This document shows, one piece after another, positions 6,859 through 14,215 of a DNA stretch of 21,891 bases (its first letter is position 1; each line of letters begins with the position of its first letter). Under the pieces are notes generated by a model that was not told the DNA's origin, did no database searches, and saw only the letters and a program-made list of their open reading frames with translations. The stretch is taken from the NCBI GenBank assembly GCA_937896895.1, contig CALBNV010000085.1:1-21891 (forward strand), given 5' to 3'. The DNA comes from an uncultured Bacteroidales bacterium (GTDB lineage Bacteria; Bacteroidota; Bacteroidia; Bacteroidales; F082). Both the position numbers and the translations under genes were made by a program.

Positions 6859-8217
6859 TCATCCTCGCTTTATATAATTCAAAGTAAGTGTCATTGAGTT
6901 CTCGAGGACATCAATAATATAATCTGCAACCAAACAAGGCAGTATACCACTGGCACCTAAGTTGACTTTCACCCATGACAAATGTCTAATTCGCGGATCA
7001 AATGGCACAGTCAAATTAATGGAACTCTCAAGAAGTGTATAATAATTTAGCAGCTCTTTAGAACGATCTGTTGGAGTGCAGATAGGACTATTGACTGTGA
7101 TCGTGTGTCCCTTCTTATCACCTACTGTGTACTGATTCTCAGCATCTCTATAGATCACCTTGCATACAGGTGCAGATTTGACGTCTTCATCGAGATAGAA
7201 GTTCAAAAGATTGCTGTCATCATTGGTGACATCCGCAGGAATACTTGTGGGCACTTCGAATGGATATGCTTTGTTTTCGCTGAAAGCAATCAAGCAACCA
7301 AGATTGCTTCCGATTTCCCTCAGAATGTCTATCGAGCTTCCATTTAAGCGGTAATGGTTAATCCTAATTGGCTTGAGATTTGAAGCTGTAGCAAGGCTTA
7401 GATGCCCTAGAACATCGTTCAAATCGCTGTCCATGATTGTCGCTGCAACACTGTCTTCAGCTCGCTTGTCAAATATGCTGCATTCATAGGTAACGATGTT
7501 GTCATCGACGCTTGAGGTGATGACAAAGAATTTGCCAAATCCTTCGACCTCTACGTATGATTCTGTATTAGCATCAGAAGGCCTTAACCAATCATTCGAG
7601 TATTTATCTTTAAATGAATCTGATAAGATCAGCTGTAGCCGGAGGCTAGTTGGCATGATTGTGAATTCAGATATAGCAACATCATCCCTGCAGTCAAGTT
7701 CAGTGTTGTCTACAACCAATTTCGTCTTCAATATGCTCGAATCCGCAGTGGTGAGTGTTTTATTGCGACTAGATTGTTTCGTGCATCTGCAGCCTGCTAA
7801 AGTAAAGCTAATGTCTATCTGTTGCATGTTTCCAAGATCATCTGCTTGAAATGTCGTGCTGACCTGCGTGACAGTGAACATCAGCTCAGGGCAAATTATC
7901 TTGCCAGCCAATATGACGTTGTACGGATCACGGTCTAAACTTGTTTTGTATTCGATGAAATATCGCACAAGATCAGCGAAAGAATAATCTCGCATCCAGT
8001 CATTGATGTCTTTGAATTGACCCATTGTGGCTGGGGTTAAGCTGACTGAGAATGAAAGGTTTTGGCAGCCGTAGCCGCGAGTCCTGAGGTATAATTGAGT
8101 AACCTGTATAATATTTGCAGTTTTATTATATGAAAATGAATTTACGACGCTTAATGGAAATTTAAGCTGTCCATTGTCTAAATCTAATGAGTGCATCAGT
8201 ACAATCCTCTTCATCAT
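6859..8217 (-). CDS. Baseplate hub protein, gpD-like with gpU-like N-terminus
   Basis: A protein of 452 residues. The first 155 or so (PLSVVNSFSYNKTANIIQVT, LSFSVSLTPATMGQF, ending IDISFTLAGCR) look like the P2 gpU / tail-terminator type beta-barrel. From about residue 165 the sequence resembles P2 gpD / T4 gp27 hub proteins (for instance YVEVEGFGKFFVITSSVDDN and the closing RIRHLSWVKVNLGASG). The hub trimer carries the spike and joins it to the tube. The N-terminal barrel and hub appear fused, which could explain why no separate U gene is seen here. Its ribosome binding site (GAGG) lies within the 3' arm of the preceding hairpin, about eleven bases before the start; two consecutive ATG codons are possible starts. 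Confidence 0.6.
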   Translation of the reverse strand: MMKRIVLMHSLDLDNGQLKFPLSVVNSFSYNKTANIIQVTQLYLRTRGYGCQNLSFSVSLTPATMGQFKDINDWMRDYSFADLVRYFIEYKTSLDRDPYNVILAGKIICPELMFTVTQVSTTFQADDLGNMQQIDISFTLAGCRCTKQSSRNKTLTTADSSILKTKLVVDNTELDCRDDVAISEFTIMPTSLRLQLILSDSFKDKYSNDWLRPSDANTESYVEVEGFGKFFVITSSVDDNIVTYECSIFDKRAEDSVAATIMDSDLNDVLGHLSLATASNLKPIRINHYRLNGSSIDILREIGSNLGCLIAFSENKAYPFEVPTSIPADVTNDDSNLLNFYLDEDVKSAPVCKVIYRDAENQYTVGDKKGHTITVNSPICTPTDRSKELLNYYTLLESSINLTVPFDPRIRHLSWVKVNLGASGILPCLVADYIIDVLENSMTLTLNYIKRG

Positions 8218-8224
8218 GACAAAA

Positions 8225-8257
8225 TAAGCCTCTTATAGAATTGATATAAGAGGCTTA
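8225..8257 (-). terminator. Intrinsic terminator-like hairpin between tail X and hub genes
   Basis: Perfect 13-bp stem (8225-8237 with 8245-8257) and 7-base loop, followed on the minus strand by four T then G. The downstream arm includes AGAGG, the only Shine-Dalgarno-like stretch for the hub gene, so the same hairpin could limit both transcription and translation of the hub. Confidence 0.6.
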
Positions 8258-8267
8258 GCATTTATAA

Positions 8268-8474
8268 TTATGTCGCCCAAGGAGCCCTGAAATAAGCCAC
8301 GTCAGACTTCAAATCATCTGGAATTACTATTTCAAGTCCATCAGGAAGAATATAATATTGAAGCAGTTCCTCAGATTGTATTGCCAAAAGATCATCCATA
8401 GCGAACTCATCACCAAGATACTTCCTAGCAATAGCGTCCCAAGTGTCTCCATATTTAGTTTTGTATATTCGCAT
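8268..8474 (-). CDS. Tail protein X (LysM-like)
   Basis: A 68-residue protein of the P2 gpX family. Seen: TKYGDTWDAIARKYLGDEFA at the start and ILPDGLEIVIPD near the end, the classic small LysM-like fold (GDTWDxIA...YGD; G..L.IP). Members are tail or baseplate assembly factors thought to bind peptidoglycan or the hub. AGGAGG lies seven bases before the start. A strong hairpin follows and then the hub gene. Confidence 0.85.
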   Translation of the reverse strand: MRIYKTKYGDTWDAIARKYLGDEFAMDDLLAIQSEELLQYYILPDGLEIVIPDDLKSDVAYFRAPWAT

Positions 8475-8476
8475 AA

Positions 8477-9154
8477 TTAATCCTCCTGCGGTATCTCTTC
8501 ATCTTCCATTAATAGCATTGCTGCAGGTGCAACAGTTGTGACATTGGATAATGTATATGTTTCATTTAATACAAAAGGTGCTAGATGTTGACCACCAGGT
8601 CCACGTATTTCACACGATGTGGTTGATGCTTTTTGGAAATAGTGGTAGTTGTTATTATAACTCCTTACAACGTGATATGCAGTATCGTTAACAGTAACAT
8701 CAAATGATAGAATGTTGTCTAAAACTTCCTGATAATTTATCGGTTCATCATTTTTATACATTGTGAATCGTGCTACAGTATTTAATTTGTATGTAATATT
8801 TATAGTATAAACGTCCTGCGGAACAGGTACGACATTTTCAATAGGTAACTTCATTCCAACTGTAACCGAAGACCAATCAAAATTTAATCGTCTAAAATAT
8901 AATCTATTGTTGTAATAGTAAAATACACCATTTCCTGTCGATGTGCCGGGTATAAATGTGCTGTTCAATAATTGAATGGATTTATATTCTGATACCGCAG
9001 TTTGCGTTTTGTCTACACCGTCAATAATTAATGTCCCACTTATATATGAAGAACCTACGGCGAGTACCTGTAAATATGATGTTGGTCCTGAGGTCAGTCC
9101 TTTGACTCGAATATAAGGAGGTTCATTGACAAGCTTTATTCTGAAACAAGCCAT
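8477..9154 (-). CDS. Hypothetical protein in tail module (225 aa)
   Basis: Not recognised. The protein is beta-rich with many Asn, Tyr and Thr (for example SYNNNYHYFQKASTT), no membrane segment and an acidic C-terminus (MLLMEDEEIPQED). The N-terminus (RIKLVNEPPYIRVKGLTSGP) could be a small beta domain. It sits between a 54-aa protein and tail protein X, all with good GGAGG sites, so it is probably a structural tail or appendage protein. GGAGG lies seven bases before the start. Confidence 0.55.
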   Translation of the reverse strand: MACFRIKLVNEPPYIRVKGLTSGPTSYLQVLAVGSSYISGTLIIDGVDKTQTAVSEYKSIQLLNSTFIPGTSTGNGVFYYYNNRLYFRRLNFDWSSVTVGMKLPIENVVPVPQDVYTINITYKLNTVARFTMYKNDEPINYQEVLDNILSFDVTVNDTAYHVVRSYNNNYHYFQKASTTSCEIRGPGGQHLAPFVLNETYTLSNVTTVAPAAMLLMEDEEIPQED

Positions 9155-9165
9155 AATTACCTCCG

Positions 9166-9330
9166 TTAATCTTCAGATCGTACTTTAATATAAACCTCTC
9201 CAGTGGTCTCATCAATTCCGACGCAAGATGCTAGAATTCTGATAAGTTCCTGCATGGATTTATAACTTTCGTCTGAAAATTCTGATTCAACGGCGTCGGC
9301 TAATAATTTAACTAATTCTTGATTTGTCAT
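9166..9330 (-). CDS. Small acidic hypothetical protein (54 aa)
   Basis: Begins MTNQELVKLLADAVESEFSD and ends EVYIKVRSED. It is acidic and mostly helical, with a short beta end. GAGG lies eight to nine bases before the ATG, and its stop codon is followed directly by the GGAGG of the next gene, so it fits the compact operon. No family is recognised; it may be a small chaperone or adaptor for its neighbours. Confidence 0.6.
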   Translation of the reverse strand: MTNQELVKLLADAVESEFSDESYKSMQELIRILASCVGIDETTGEVYIKVRSED

Positions 9331-9352
9331 AGCATTATCCTCTTTATTTTTA

Positions 9353-9368
9353 AGAACCTCATGGTTCT
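9353..9368. other. Small hairpin between genes
   Basis: AGAACC/GGTTCT, a 6-bp stem with a 4-base loop, just after the stop of the tail-end protein gene. The loop (TCAT) and form resemble the GTAACC/GGTTAC hairpins found elsewhere in the window. Confidence 0.4.
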
Positions 9369-9369
9369 G

Positions 9370-9942
9370 TTAATACAAATCACTTACAGGGTCTTGAGAG
9401 ACACTGAATTGATTTAAATGAACATCGAATGTGACTGAACTAATTGAATATGGAAAATCAGCTAGTTCGGGTGATGGAAGTTCTGATTGAATATTTGTCA
9501 AACCTAATCCGCGATTTTGCTTGAGCAGATTATAAACCAAGTCATTGAATAGCAATGAGCTTTTATATAATTCTATGTCTGATTGCGTATCATAACCTTC
9601 ATCGTCAGAATATTCATAAATGTCTGAATCTGCGACCTTATGAACTTTTTCTTTTTCAGCAATTGAATCGTATCTGACGCATAAATGAACAGTTAACGAG
9701 TAGTCATTATTATTGCGGTTATCGACAGTAATAACAAGACAAGGACTTTTATTAGGATAACCATCAATTAACTCCGATGAAGGCATAAGATACTGATATA
9801 TGTATGGTTTTGAAGTATTATCGCCGCTGTTAGGATCATTAGAGCACTTGAATGATAATCCATGATAATCCTCAAATGATTCCTCTAAATAATCCGTAAG
9901 AGCATCTACGAATTGTGTGATAGTAATTATTTGATTCCGCAT
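9370..9942 (-). CDS. Probable tail terminator / completion protein
   Basis: Probably 190 residues from the ATG at 9942 (AGGA upstream, four bases after the previous stop codon region); the longer open frame to 10032 would overlap the preceding gene by 86 bases. Central beta segments (SPCLVITVDNRNNNDYSLTV, HLCVRYD) and the closing SSVTFDVHLNQFSV, with a helix between (LLFNDLVYNLLKQNRG), fit the alpha/beta plan of tail completion proteins such as P2 gpR or lambda gpU. Placement just after an FII-like gene supports a role at the head-proximal tail end. This is weak homology and a minor tail role is also possible. Confidence 0.45.
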   Translation of the reverse strand: MRNQIITITQFVDALTDYLEESFEDYHGLSFKCSNDPNSGDNTSKPYIYQYLMPSSELIDGYPNKSPCLVITVDNRNNNDYSLTVHLCVRYDSIAEKEKVHKVADSDIYEYSDDEGYDTQSDIELYKSSLLFNDLVYNLLKQNRGLGLTNIQSELPSPELADFPYSISSVTFDVHLNQFSVSQDPVSDLY

Positions 9943-9946
9943 GATC

Positions 9947-10285
9947 TTATCTTCCTGTACTTGTTTTGAGCTGTATTGTCGCAAGCCCCATTTCATCTGC
10001 GACAGAAACGACCGTGAAGCTCTTGTCATCAATCATAATGCGAGTCCCAGAGCATAATAGTTTTGTTTCAGTGAGAACATCTAATGGATACTTTATGTAT
10101 AACGTCCATGAAGTGTCTTGAAGTGGTTGTCCGTTGCCTGCATTATTCTGGATCGAATTGTTCTGTAATGACCCAATGACAAGGAACTTTGTTGTGCCAA
10201 TATGAAGCGTTAAATTATCACAAAATTCCTGGGTATTCATAAATACCCATTCAATATCACGTGCGATAGCATCTTTTAAACTCAT
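9947..10285 (-). CDS. Head-tail joining protein, FII-like
   Basis: A 112-residue protein starting MSLKDAIARDIEWVFMNTQEF, a pattern shared by many small neck proteins (an amphipathic helix with FxNxxEF). Its second half (LYIKYPLDVLTET, then GTRIMIDDKSFTVVSVADEM and GLATIQLK) has the beta-barrel layout of lambda gpFII. These proteins form the collar ring to which the tail binds. In lambda the gene follows the capsid gene; here it lies on the far side of the iteron module, after the kinase. GAGG lies about seven bases before the start. Confidence 0.55.
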   Translation of the reverse strand: MSLKDAIARDIEWVFMNTQEFCDNLTLHIGTTKFLVIGSLQNNSIQNNAGNGQPLQDTSWTLYIKYPLDVLTETKLLCSGTRIMIDDKSFTVVSVADEMGLATIQLKTSTGR

Positions 10286-10287
10286 GA

Positions 10288-10914
10288 TTATACCTCAATT
10301 TGTCTTTCAATGATTGCTCGCTGAACGCTCGATAGAACTGTTTGAGCATCTGGGCGAGCATTAATCCGAACAACTTTTGTATGCTTCTCTAAGTCGCTCA
10401 AAACCTCTTGATAGGCGTGATAGAGCTTATCAAGGTAATCAATCGGTAAGCCAGCTTCACAATCCCTAGACCGCTTCTGGATACGCTCAATGACCTCTTT
10501 AGGCATAATGTCCAACCAGACAACGAGATCTGCTTTTGGTCTAGTATCTTGAAGCGTCTTGTACATATTCGTATAGGCTACAAATTCATCTGGTGTGAAA
10601 TATCGATCCTGCTTTTGGACTAAAGCGAATGCTCTGTCGGATTCGCAGCAACTATCGAGGATACAGACTTCGCCTCGAAGCGAGCGGTAATAAGCTTCCA
10701 TTGTCATCTTGTGCCGTTCAAACAAAAGGAATGTCTGCATTGCATATGCCCATCGGTGAGCATCTTCGTAGTACAAATCCAGAAAAGGATTATTTTTAGC
10801 TCCCTCTGATTCGCTTGTGGGTTCAAGGAATGCTTTATAACCGCATACATCTTGAAGTGCCTTTACTAGACTTGATTTTCCTGCACCAATTAATCCCATT
10901 ATTGCAATTATCAT
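10288..10914 (-). CDS. Deoxynucleoside kinase
   Basis: A 208-residue enzyme of the deoxyadenosine/deoxyguanosine (thymidine kinase 2-like) family, which phosphorylates deoxynucleosides to dNMPs for DNA synthesis in the cytoplasm. Seen: P-loop GLIGAGKSS (residues 7-15), the catalytic Glu in FLEPT (Glu31), a helix with QTFLLFERHK, and the lid RIQKRSRDCEAGLPIDYLDK preceded by VVWLDIMP. All fit the family's usual 200-220 residue length. The usual ERS/DRS motif reads LDSCCESDRAF, so the arginine that normally contacts substrate is displaced or missing. Start ATG has GGGAGG six bases upstream. It is an unusual passenger at the head of a tail-gene cluster. Confidence 0.8.
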   Translation of the reverse strand: MIIAIMGLIGAGKSSLVKALQDVCGYKAFLEPTSESEGAKNNPFLDLYYEDAHRWAYAMQTFLLFERHKMTMEAYYRSLRGEVCILDSCCESDRAFALVQKQDRYFTPDEFVAYTNMYKTLQDTRPKADLVVWLDIMPKEVIERIQKRSRDCEAGLPIDYLDKLYHAYQEVLSDLEKHTKVVRINARPDAQTVLSSVQRAIIERQIEV

Positions 10915-10934
10915 TTTAGACCTCCCCTGCTAAA

Positions 10935-11069
10935 TTACTCGGTAAATTCAATTCTGTACTTTGAAAGATCTTTGCCGTTCAAGTACTCGCGCAAGTCATT
11001 AAATTCTGCGGACTTAAAGACATCTTGTCCGGTCTCTAAGTCAATCACATGGAAAATACAAACAGTCAT
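10935..11069 (-). CDS. Small hypothetical protein (44 aa)
   Basis: MTVCIFHVIDLETGQDVFKS then a helix-rich acidic end (DLSKYRIEFTE). GGAG lies five bases before the start, and GGGGAGG of the kinase follows its stop. It is the first gene after the iteron module. It has a beta-hairpin-like start and no recognised family. Confidence 0.55.
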   Translation of the reverse strand: MTVCIFHVIDLETGQDVFKSAEFNDLREYLNGKDLSKYRIEFTE

Positions 11070-11118
11070 ACTAACTCCAGTTGCACAAATAAATCTCTAA
11101 TTAACAGTATTGATATTG

Positions 11119-11282
11119 ACAGCAGGTGACGCTACGCAGTTGTAACCTGCTGTAACTTTTTTGTAACTTTTTCTAAAATCCCATTTGTATAACAAAATCA
11201 AACATTTAGATCATGTGTAACCTTGTAACCGTTGTAACCTCTTATTTAGAAAATTTTAAGAATATTTTTATTTTAGATTTTG
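11119..11282 (-). repeat. Inverted second copy of the iteron module
   Basis: Read on the minus strand, this is the same module as at the left end: AT-rich block, TGTAACC iterons (plus strand) at 11233-11239, 11224-11230 and 11216-11222, a 48-bp spacer (11168-11215) with dyad TTTGTTATACAAA at its centre, and iterons at 11162-11167, 11151-11156 and 11141-11147. Spacings (9, 8, 48, 11, 10) equal those of the left copy although the outer spacer sequence differs. A 9-bp stem, ACAGCAGGT/ACCTGCTGT (11119-11127 with 11145-11153), replaces the GC-rich hairpin and overlaps the last iterons. The copy separates the endolysin gene from the kinase operon; promoter, origin, packaging and recombination roles are all possible. 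Confidence 0.75.
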
Positions 11283-11288
11283 GGGAGA

Positions 11289-11738
11289 CTATTTTGTACC
11301 GTCAATAATATCCTCAGGACTCAGGTTATCAGGACAAATGGTATTTCCTATAGCCCTGTGATAATAAATCCCGTTTAGACGCTCATGAACTTCGCAGTGA
11401 ATATTCCATTTGTCACAGAGATGCTTCAGCAGTTCATTCAAGGCTTTTAGCTGTGGCTCTGGAAATTCTGTCCCTGTGACATGCGTAAGGTCAATACCAA
11501 TCGCATGACAATTTGTACTTCCACAATGCGAGCATTGCAGATTCTCTTCACGATACTGATAAATCGTCCCAGCTTGATCTATTTCAAAGTGGGTACTGCA
11601 GTTCTTTGATTTTAAAGCACTTCTAGTCCTTTCTGGCGATTTGCTCGCTGTATGATGAATAACAATACAAGTACAATCGCATTTCTGCGTCTGTTTACCG
11701 AAACATCCCATATATGATTTATTAATCGCAATTGTCAT
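11289..11738 (-). CDS. Endolysin, N-acetylmuramoyl-L-alanine amidase (Amidase_2)
   Basis: A 149-residue zinc amidase of the T7 lysozyme / PGRP type, cutting the bond between muramic acid and L-alanine in peptidoglycan. Seen: IVIHHTAS with the first zinc His (28 or 29), THFEIDQAGTIYQY (residues 49-62) with the substrate-side Tyr, AIGIDLTH, and the C-terminal YYHRAIGNTICPDN with zinc ligands His127 and Cys135. The residue that is Lys in T7 lysozyme two positions before the Cys is Thr133 here. Cysteine-rich stretches (KCDCTC; CSHCGSTNC) are unusual and may bind another metal. No signal peptide, so a holin is needed. AGGAG lies six bases before the start. Confidence 0.85.
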   Translation of the reverse strand: MTIAINKSYMGCFGKQTQKCDCTCIVIHHTASKSPERTRSALKSKNCSTHFEIDQAGTIYQYREENLQCSHCGSTNCHAIGIDLTHVTGTEFPEPQLKALNELLKHLCDKWNIHCEVHERLNGIYYHRAIGNTICPDNLSPEDIIDGTK

Positions 11739-11772
11739 ACCAAACTCCTAGATATAGATTTATGCAGACATT

Positions 11773-11815
11773 CAAACAAAATGTGCTAGAAGTCATTCTG
11801 GATCAACTAGCACAT
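11773..11815 (-). terminator. Terminator-like hairpin after tape measure gene
   Basis: A 9-bp stem ATGTGCTAG/CTAGCACAT (11781-11789 with 11807-11815), followed on the minus strand by TTTTGTTTG, lies between the tape measure and endolysin genes. It could end or attenuate the structural transcript before the lysis gene. Confidence 0.55.
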
Positions 11816-11820
11816 GTATT

Positions 11821-13515
11821 TCACCACATCGAGGCAGAGCGAATAAATTTATGATTATTTATTTGCTGCGATAGTCCAAGTGCATTTGGATTGCCTTGAA
11901 TATTGAAGTTATTCGTTGTCAGATACTGATTCATCAACTGTTCGCATCGTTGCGGTTTAGTCAGCGGAAGTACGAGTTCTGGGCCCGCCTCACCACAGAT
12001 ACTTGGCTGTGTCGCTATGCCGCCGTTTGCAAATCGCATAGCCTTGTCAAGACCTAAGGTGGGTGATCGTGAATTTGAGTCTGCCTGCTTCTCATAGGCA
12101 TTGGCCACGGCTGCGGCACCTTCCTTGATTGCCTCAGCAGCAGCTTTCAATTTATCCCAAATCCACATAATGACTTCGGTGAGCTTAGGAACTGCTTTTG
12201 TGAGGAAATTTGCCAATCCGTCCATGATGTCTTTAGCGACAGGTTCAATAGCATCTAGCAGATCATTGACGATTGGGATCAGTTTGATCATCAGCTCATC
12301 TTTCTTAAGGGCAACTTCACGAGCCTTTTCAGCCAATTTCTCAGCGGGTGTTTGTTCGACTTTCCTGTTAGGATCAATTCTCTCTAACGATAAGTCCATT
12401 CCTGCTAGGCGATTTCTGAGCTGTAAATCATGCGTGTAAGCAGCGAGATTGGTTTTGTTCCATTGGTCGATAAAGTCACCACCTTTTGAAGCGACACTGC
12501 GAATGATTCTGTCAATCTTCTCATCATCAAATCCAGCACCTTTAAGTTGCCCATAAGCTTGTAAGTATTCAGCTTGTGAAACGGTACCGCGTGATACGGT
12601 ACGTGCTTTCTGGGCAGCTGCTAAAGCCGCTGAAACATCCTGTAATCCCGTTTGAGATTTGACCTGTCGGATTATTGTGTTGAGTGCCTCGATGTCATTC
12701 GCTCCTGATTTTGAGGACAATAAAGTTGCCCCAAATCCTGGGTTTTGGACTTCAAGCGTAGCACCTTGAAGCAATGTGTCCTTATCTTTCGTTACGTCAA
12801 TCAGTGTGTTTAAGGCGTTAACGATTGTTGGGAAATCCGCTCCTGTCTTGATGTAGACTTGATCTACTAATGACGGGTCAATTCCAGACTTTAACGACTG
12901 TAATGCTTTATCCTTATCAGCTTGTCCTTGAGCAGCTGACATACTACCTGCGACTACAGCGCCTGCGATACCTGCAGCAACACCAGCACCTTTAGCGATT
13001 TTAACGCCTGCTTTAGCTGCTTTAGAAATACCTTGACGGATTTTGCTCTCTTTGCCCAAAAGCTTATTCATTTTCTCCTGGATCTCAAGCATTTTCGAGC
13101 CAACCTTGACCATTTTGGATTCTTCGTTGACTGTCTTGCCTGTCAGCTTCTGGATCTTCAATCGAACTTGAAGCTCTCGCTGATAAGCAGTCATACGCTT
13201 TTTCTTAGCGGCAATATCTTTAAGTCCTTGATCGAGTTGATCTTTTGTCAAATTCTTATTAGCAATTAGCTTGACTTTCTCTTCATCCAATTGCTGAAGC
13301 TTTTTGTCATAAGCATCAATCTCATCATGCAGCACCTTTCTGTACGCATTCCCAGCATCTACACCGTTCTGCTGAAGCTTGTTAAAGTCTTTATTTAATT
13401 CCTCAATAGATTTGTCGGATTGCTTGAATGAGTTTTGAAGCTCTTTTACAGCTTGCTTCGATTGCGTGGTCTGCTGTAAATTTAAATCTATACGATAGGT
13501 ATGATTACCAGCCAT
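11821..13515 (-). CDS. Tail tape measure protein
   Basis: A 564-residue protein that sets tail length and is ejected with the DNA. Residues about 10-160 are a charged coiled coil rich in Lys, Gln and Glu; a Gly/Ala-rich hydrophobic segment follows at about 165-200 (GVKIAKGAGVAAGIAGAVVA), then a helical region, a second hydrophobic helix set near 430-460, and the typical tape-measure C-terminus with FANGGIATQPSICGEAGPEL. By the usual ratio of about 0.15 nm per residue the tail would be near 85 nm, short for a myovirus. It follows a strong terminator after the tube gene. GAGG lies seven bases before the start. Confidence 0.9.
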   Translation of the reverse strand: MAGNHTYRIDLNLQQTTQSKQAVKELQNSFKQSDKSIEELNKDFNKLQQNGVDAGNAYRKVLHDEIDAYDKKLQQLDEEKVKLIANKNLTKDQLDQGLKDIAAKKKRMTAYQRELQVRLKIQKLTGKTVNEESKMVKVGSKMLEIQEKMNKLLGKESKIRQGISKAAKAGVKIAKGAGVAAGIAGAVVAGSMSAAQGQADKDKALQSLKSGIDPSLVDQVYIKTGADFPTIVNALNTLIDVTKDKDTLLQGATLEVQNPGFGATLLSSKSGANDIEALNTIIRQVKSQTGLQDVSAALAAAQKARTVSRGTVSQAEYLQAYGQLKGAGFDDEKIDRIIRSVASKGGDFIDQWNKTNLAAYTHDLQLRNRLAGMDLSLERIDPNRKVEQTPAEKLAEKAREVALKKDELMIKLIPIVNDLLDAIEPVAKDIMDGLANFLTKAVPKLTEVIMWIWDKLKAAAEAIKEGAAAVANAYEKQADSNSRSPTLGLDKAMRFANGGIATQPSICGEAGPELVLPLTKPQRCEQLMNQYLTTNNFNIQGNPNALGLSQQINNHKFIRSASMW

Positions 13516-13535
13516 AATATCACCTCATGATATAT

Positions 13536-13568
13536 TAAAAAAGCCCTCAGAAATAAATCTAGAGGGCT
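13536..13568 (-). terminator. Intrinsic terminator after tail tube gene
   Basis: On the minus strand AGCCCTC/GAGGGCT (13568-13562 with 13548-13542) is followed by six or seven T. This is the clearest intrinsic terminator in the window. It sits between the tube and tape measure genes, where partial termination would give many tube copies per tape measure. Confidence 0.8.
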
Positions 13569-13593
13569 CTATGATGGTTATGAGATAATGTGA

Positions 13594-14127
13594 TTAGTAT
13601 AATGAATTGATGTCGTTTGCATAGTCTTTGTCGCCGAGTTTGATATTTCCGTTGAGGCGATCAATTTCAAACTCAGTTTCGTTGCCTTTCATTTTACGGA
13701 TTGATGTACAGTTCATGGTAACATCAGCCATGCCATCACCGCCCTGTTCAACAGAGGAAAGAGGAATTGAGCCGATAAATCCTTTGCAGTAAACTGTGTA
13801 AGGTGTGTATTCCTCAAGACCAGTTTGAGCATTTACGAGACCAACGCAATACGTAATTTTCCATTCTTGGTAACCAATGCGTTTTATAGGCTCTGAATCA
13901 GGATTATCTACAGCAATATTGGCTGTTACTGTGAAATTATCAATTCGCGTAAAATCTGGTAATGTTAATGTGCCAAGAATATTTACATCGGTTGTACCGA
14001 ATGTTAATTCTGGAAGAGTGATTGTAATATTATCTGCGTTAGGAACGCTGGAGATAACTGCACCATTTTCCATTGCCCATAACGCACAGCCTTTAATCGT
14101 AGTAAATTTATATGTTTGTCTAGACAT
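13594..14127 (-). CDS. Major tail tube protein, P2 FII-like
   Basis: A 177-residue protein of the contractile-phage tube family that forms the inner tube through which DNA passes. Seen: an N-terminal segment with NADNITITLPELTF, a centre GTLTLPDFTRIDNFTVT, and the closing ALWxx...GYQEWKITYCVGL and MADVTMNCTSIRKMKG, a layout seen in P2-type tube proteins (length 170-175). It follows the sheath gene as in P2. GGGAG lies ten bases before the start. Confidence 0.85.
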   Translation of the reverse strand: MSRQTYKFTTIKGCALWAMENGAVISSVPNADNITITLPELTFGTTDVNILGTLTLPDFTRIDNFTVTANIAVDNPDSEPIKRIGYQEWKITYCVGLVNAQTGLEEYTPYTVYCKGFIGSIPLSSVEQGGDGMADVTMNCTSIRKMKGNETEFEIDRLNGNIKLGDKDYANDINSLY

Positions 14128-14148
14128 CTTGTATAATCTCCCATGCGT

Positions 14149-14180
14149 ATTAGGGATGGTGTTTACGGGCCATCCCTAAT
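14149..14180. other. Strong intergenic hairpin between sheath and tube genes
   Basis: Perfect 11-bp stem ATTAGGGATGG/CCATCCCTAAT with a 10-base loop. No T-run follows on either strand, so it is more likely an mRNA-stabilising or processing structure than a terminator. Confidence 0.5.
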
Positions 14181-14197
14181 ATATTGATATGTTATTC

Positions 14198-14215
14198 AGT
14201 AACCTAATGGTTACT
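14198..14215. repeat. GTAACC/GGTTAC hairpin at sheath gene end
   Basis: AGTAACC-TAAT-GGTTACT, a 7-bp perfect stem overlapping the sheath stop codon. The same element recurs at 18518-18535 and 21223-21240 and shares its hexamer with the iterons. Confidence 0.6.

Noticed and set aside
6859..8217. Portal protein disguised among the larger unknown or hub proteins
   Set aside because: Gene order and beta-rich pattern fit a baseplate hub; no portal-like helical stem or wing pattern was seen in any protein of suitable length.
9943..10032. Longer N-terminus for the tail-end protein
   Set aside because: It would overlap the FII-like gene by 86 bases; the ATG at 9942 has its own AGGA site and follows the preceding stop closely.
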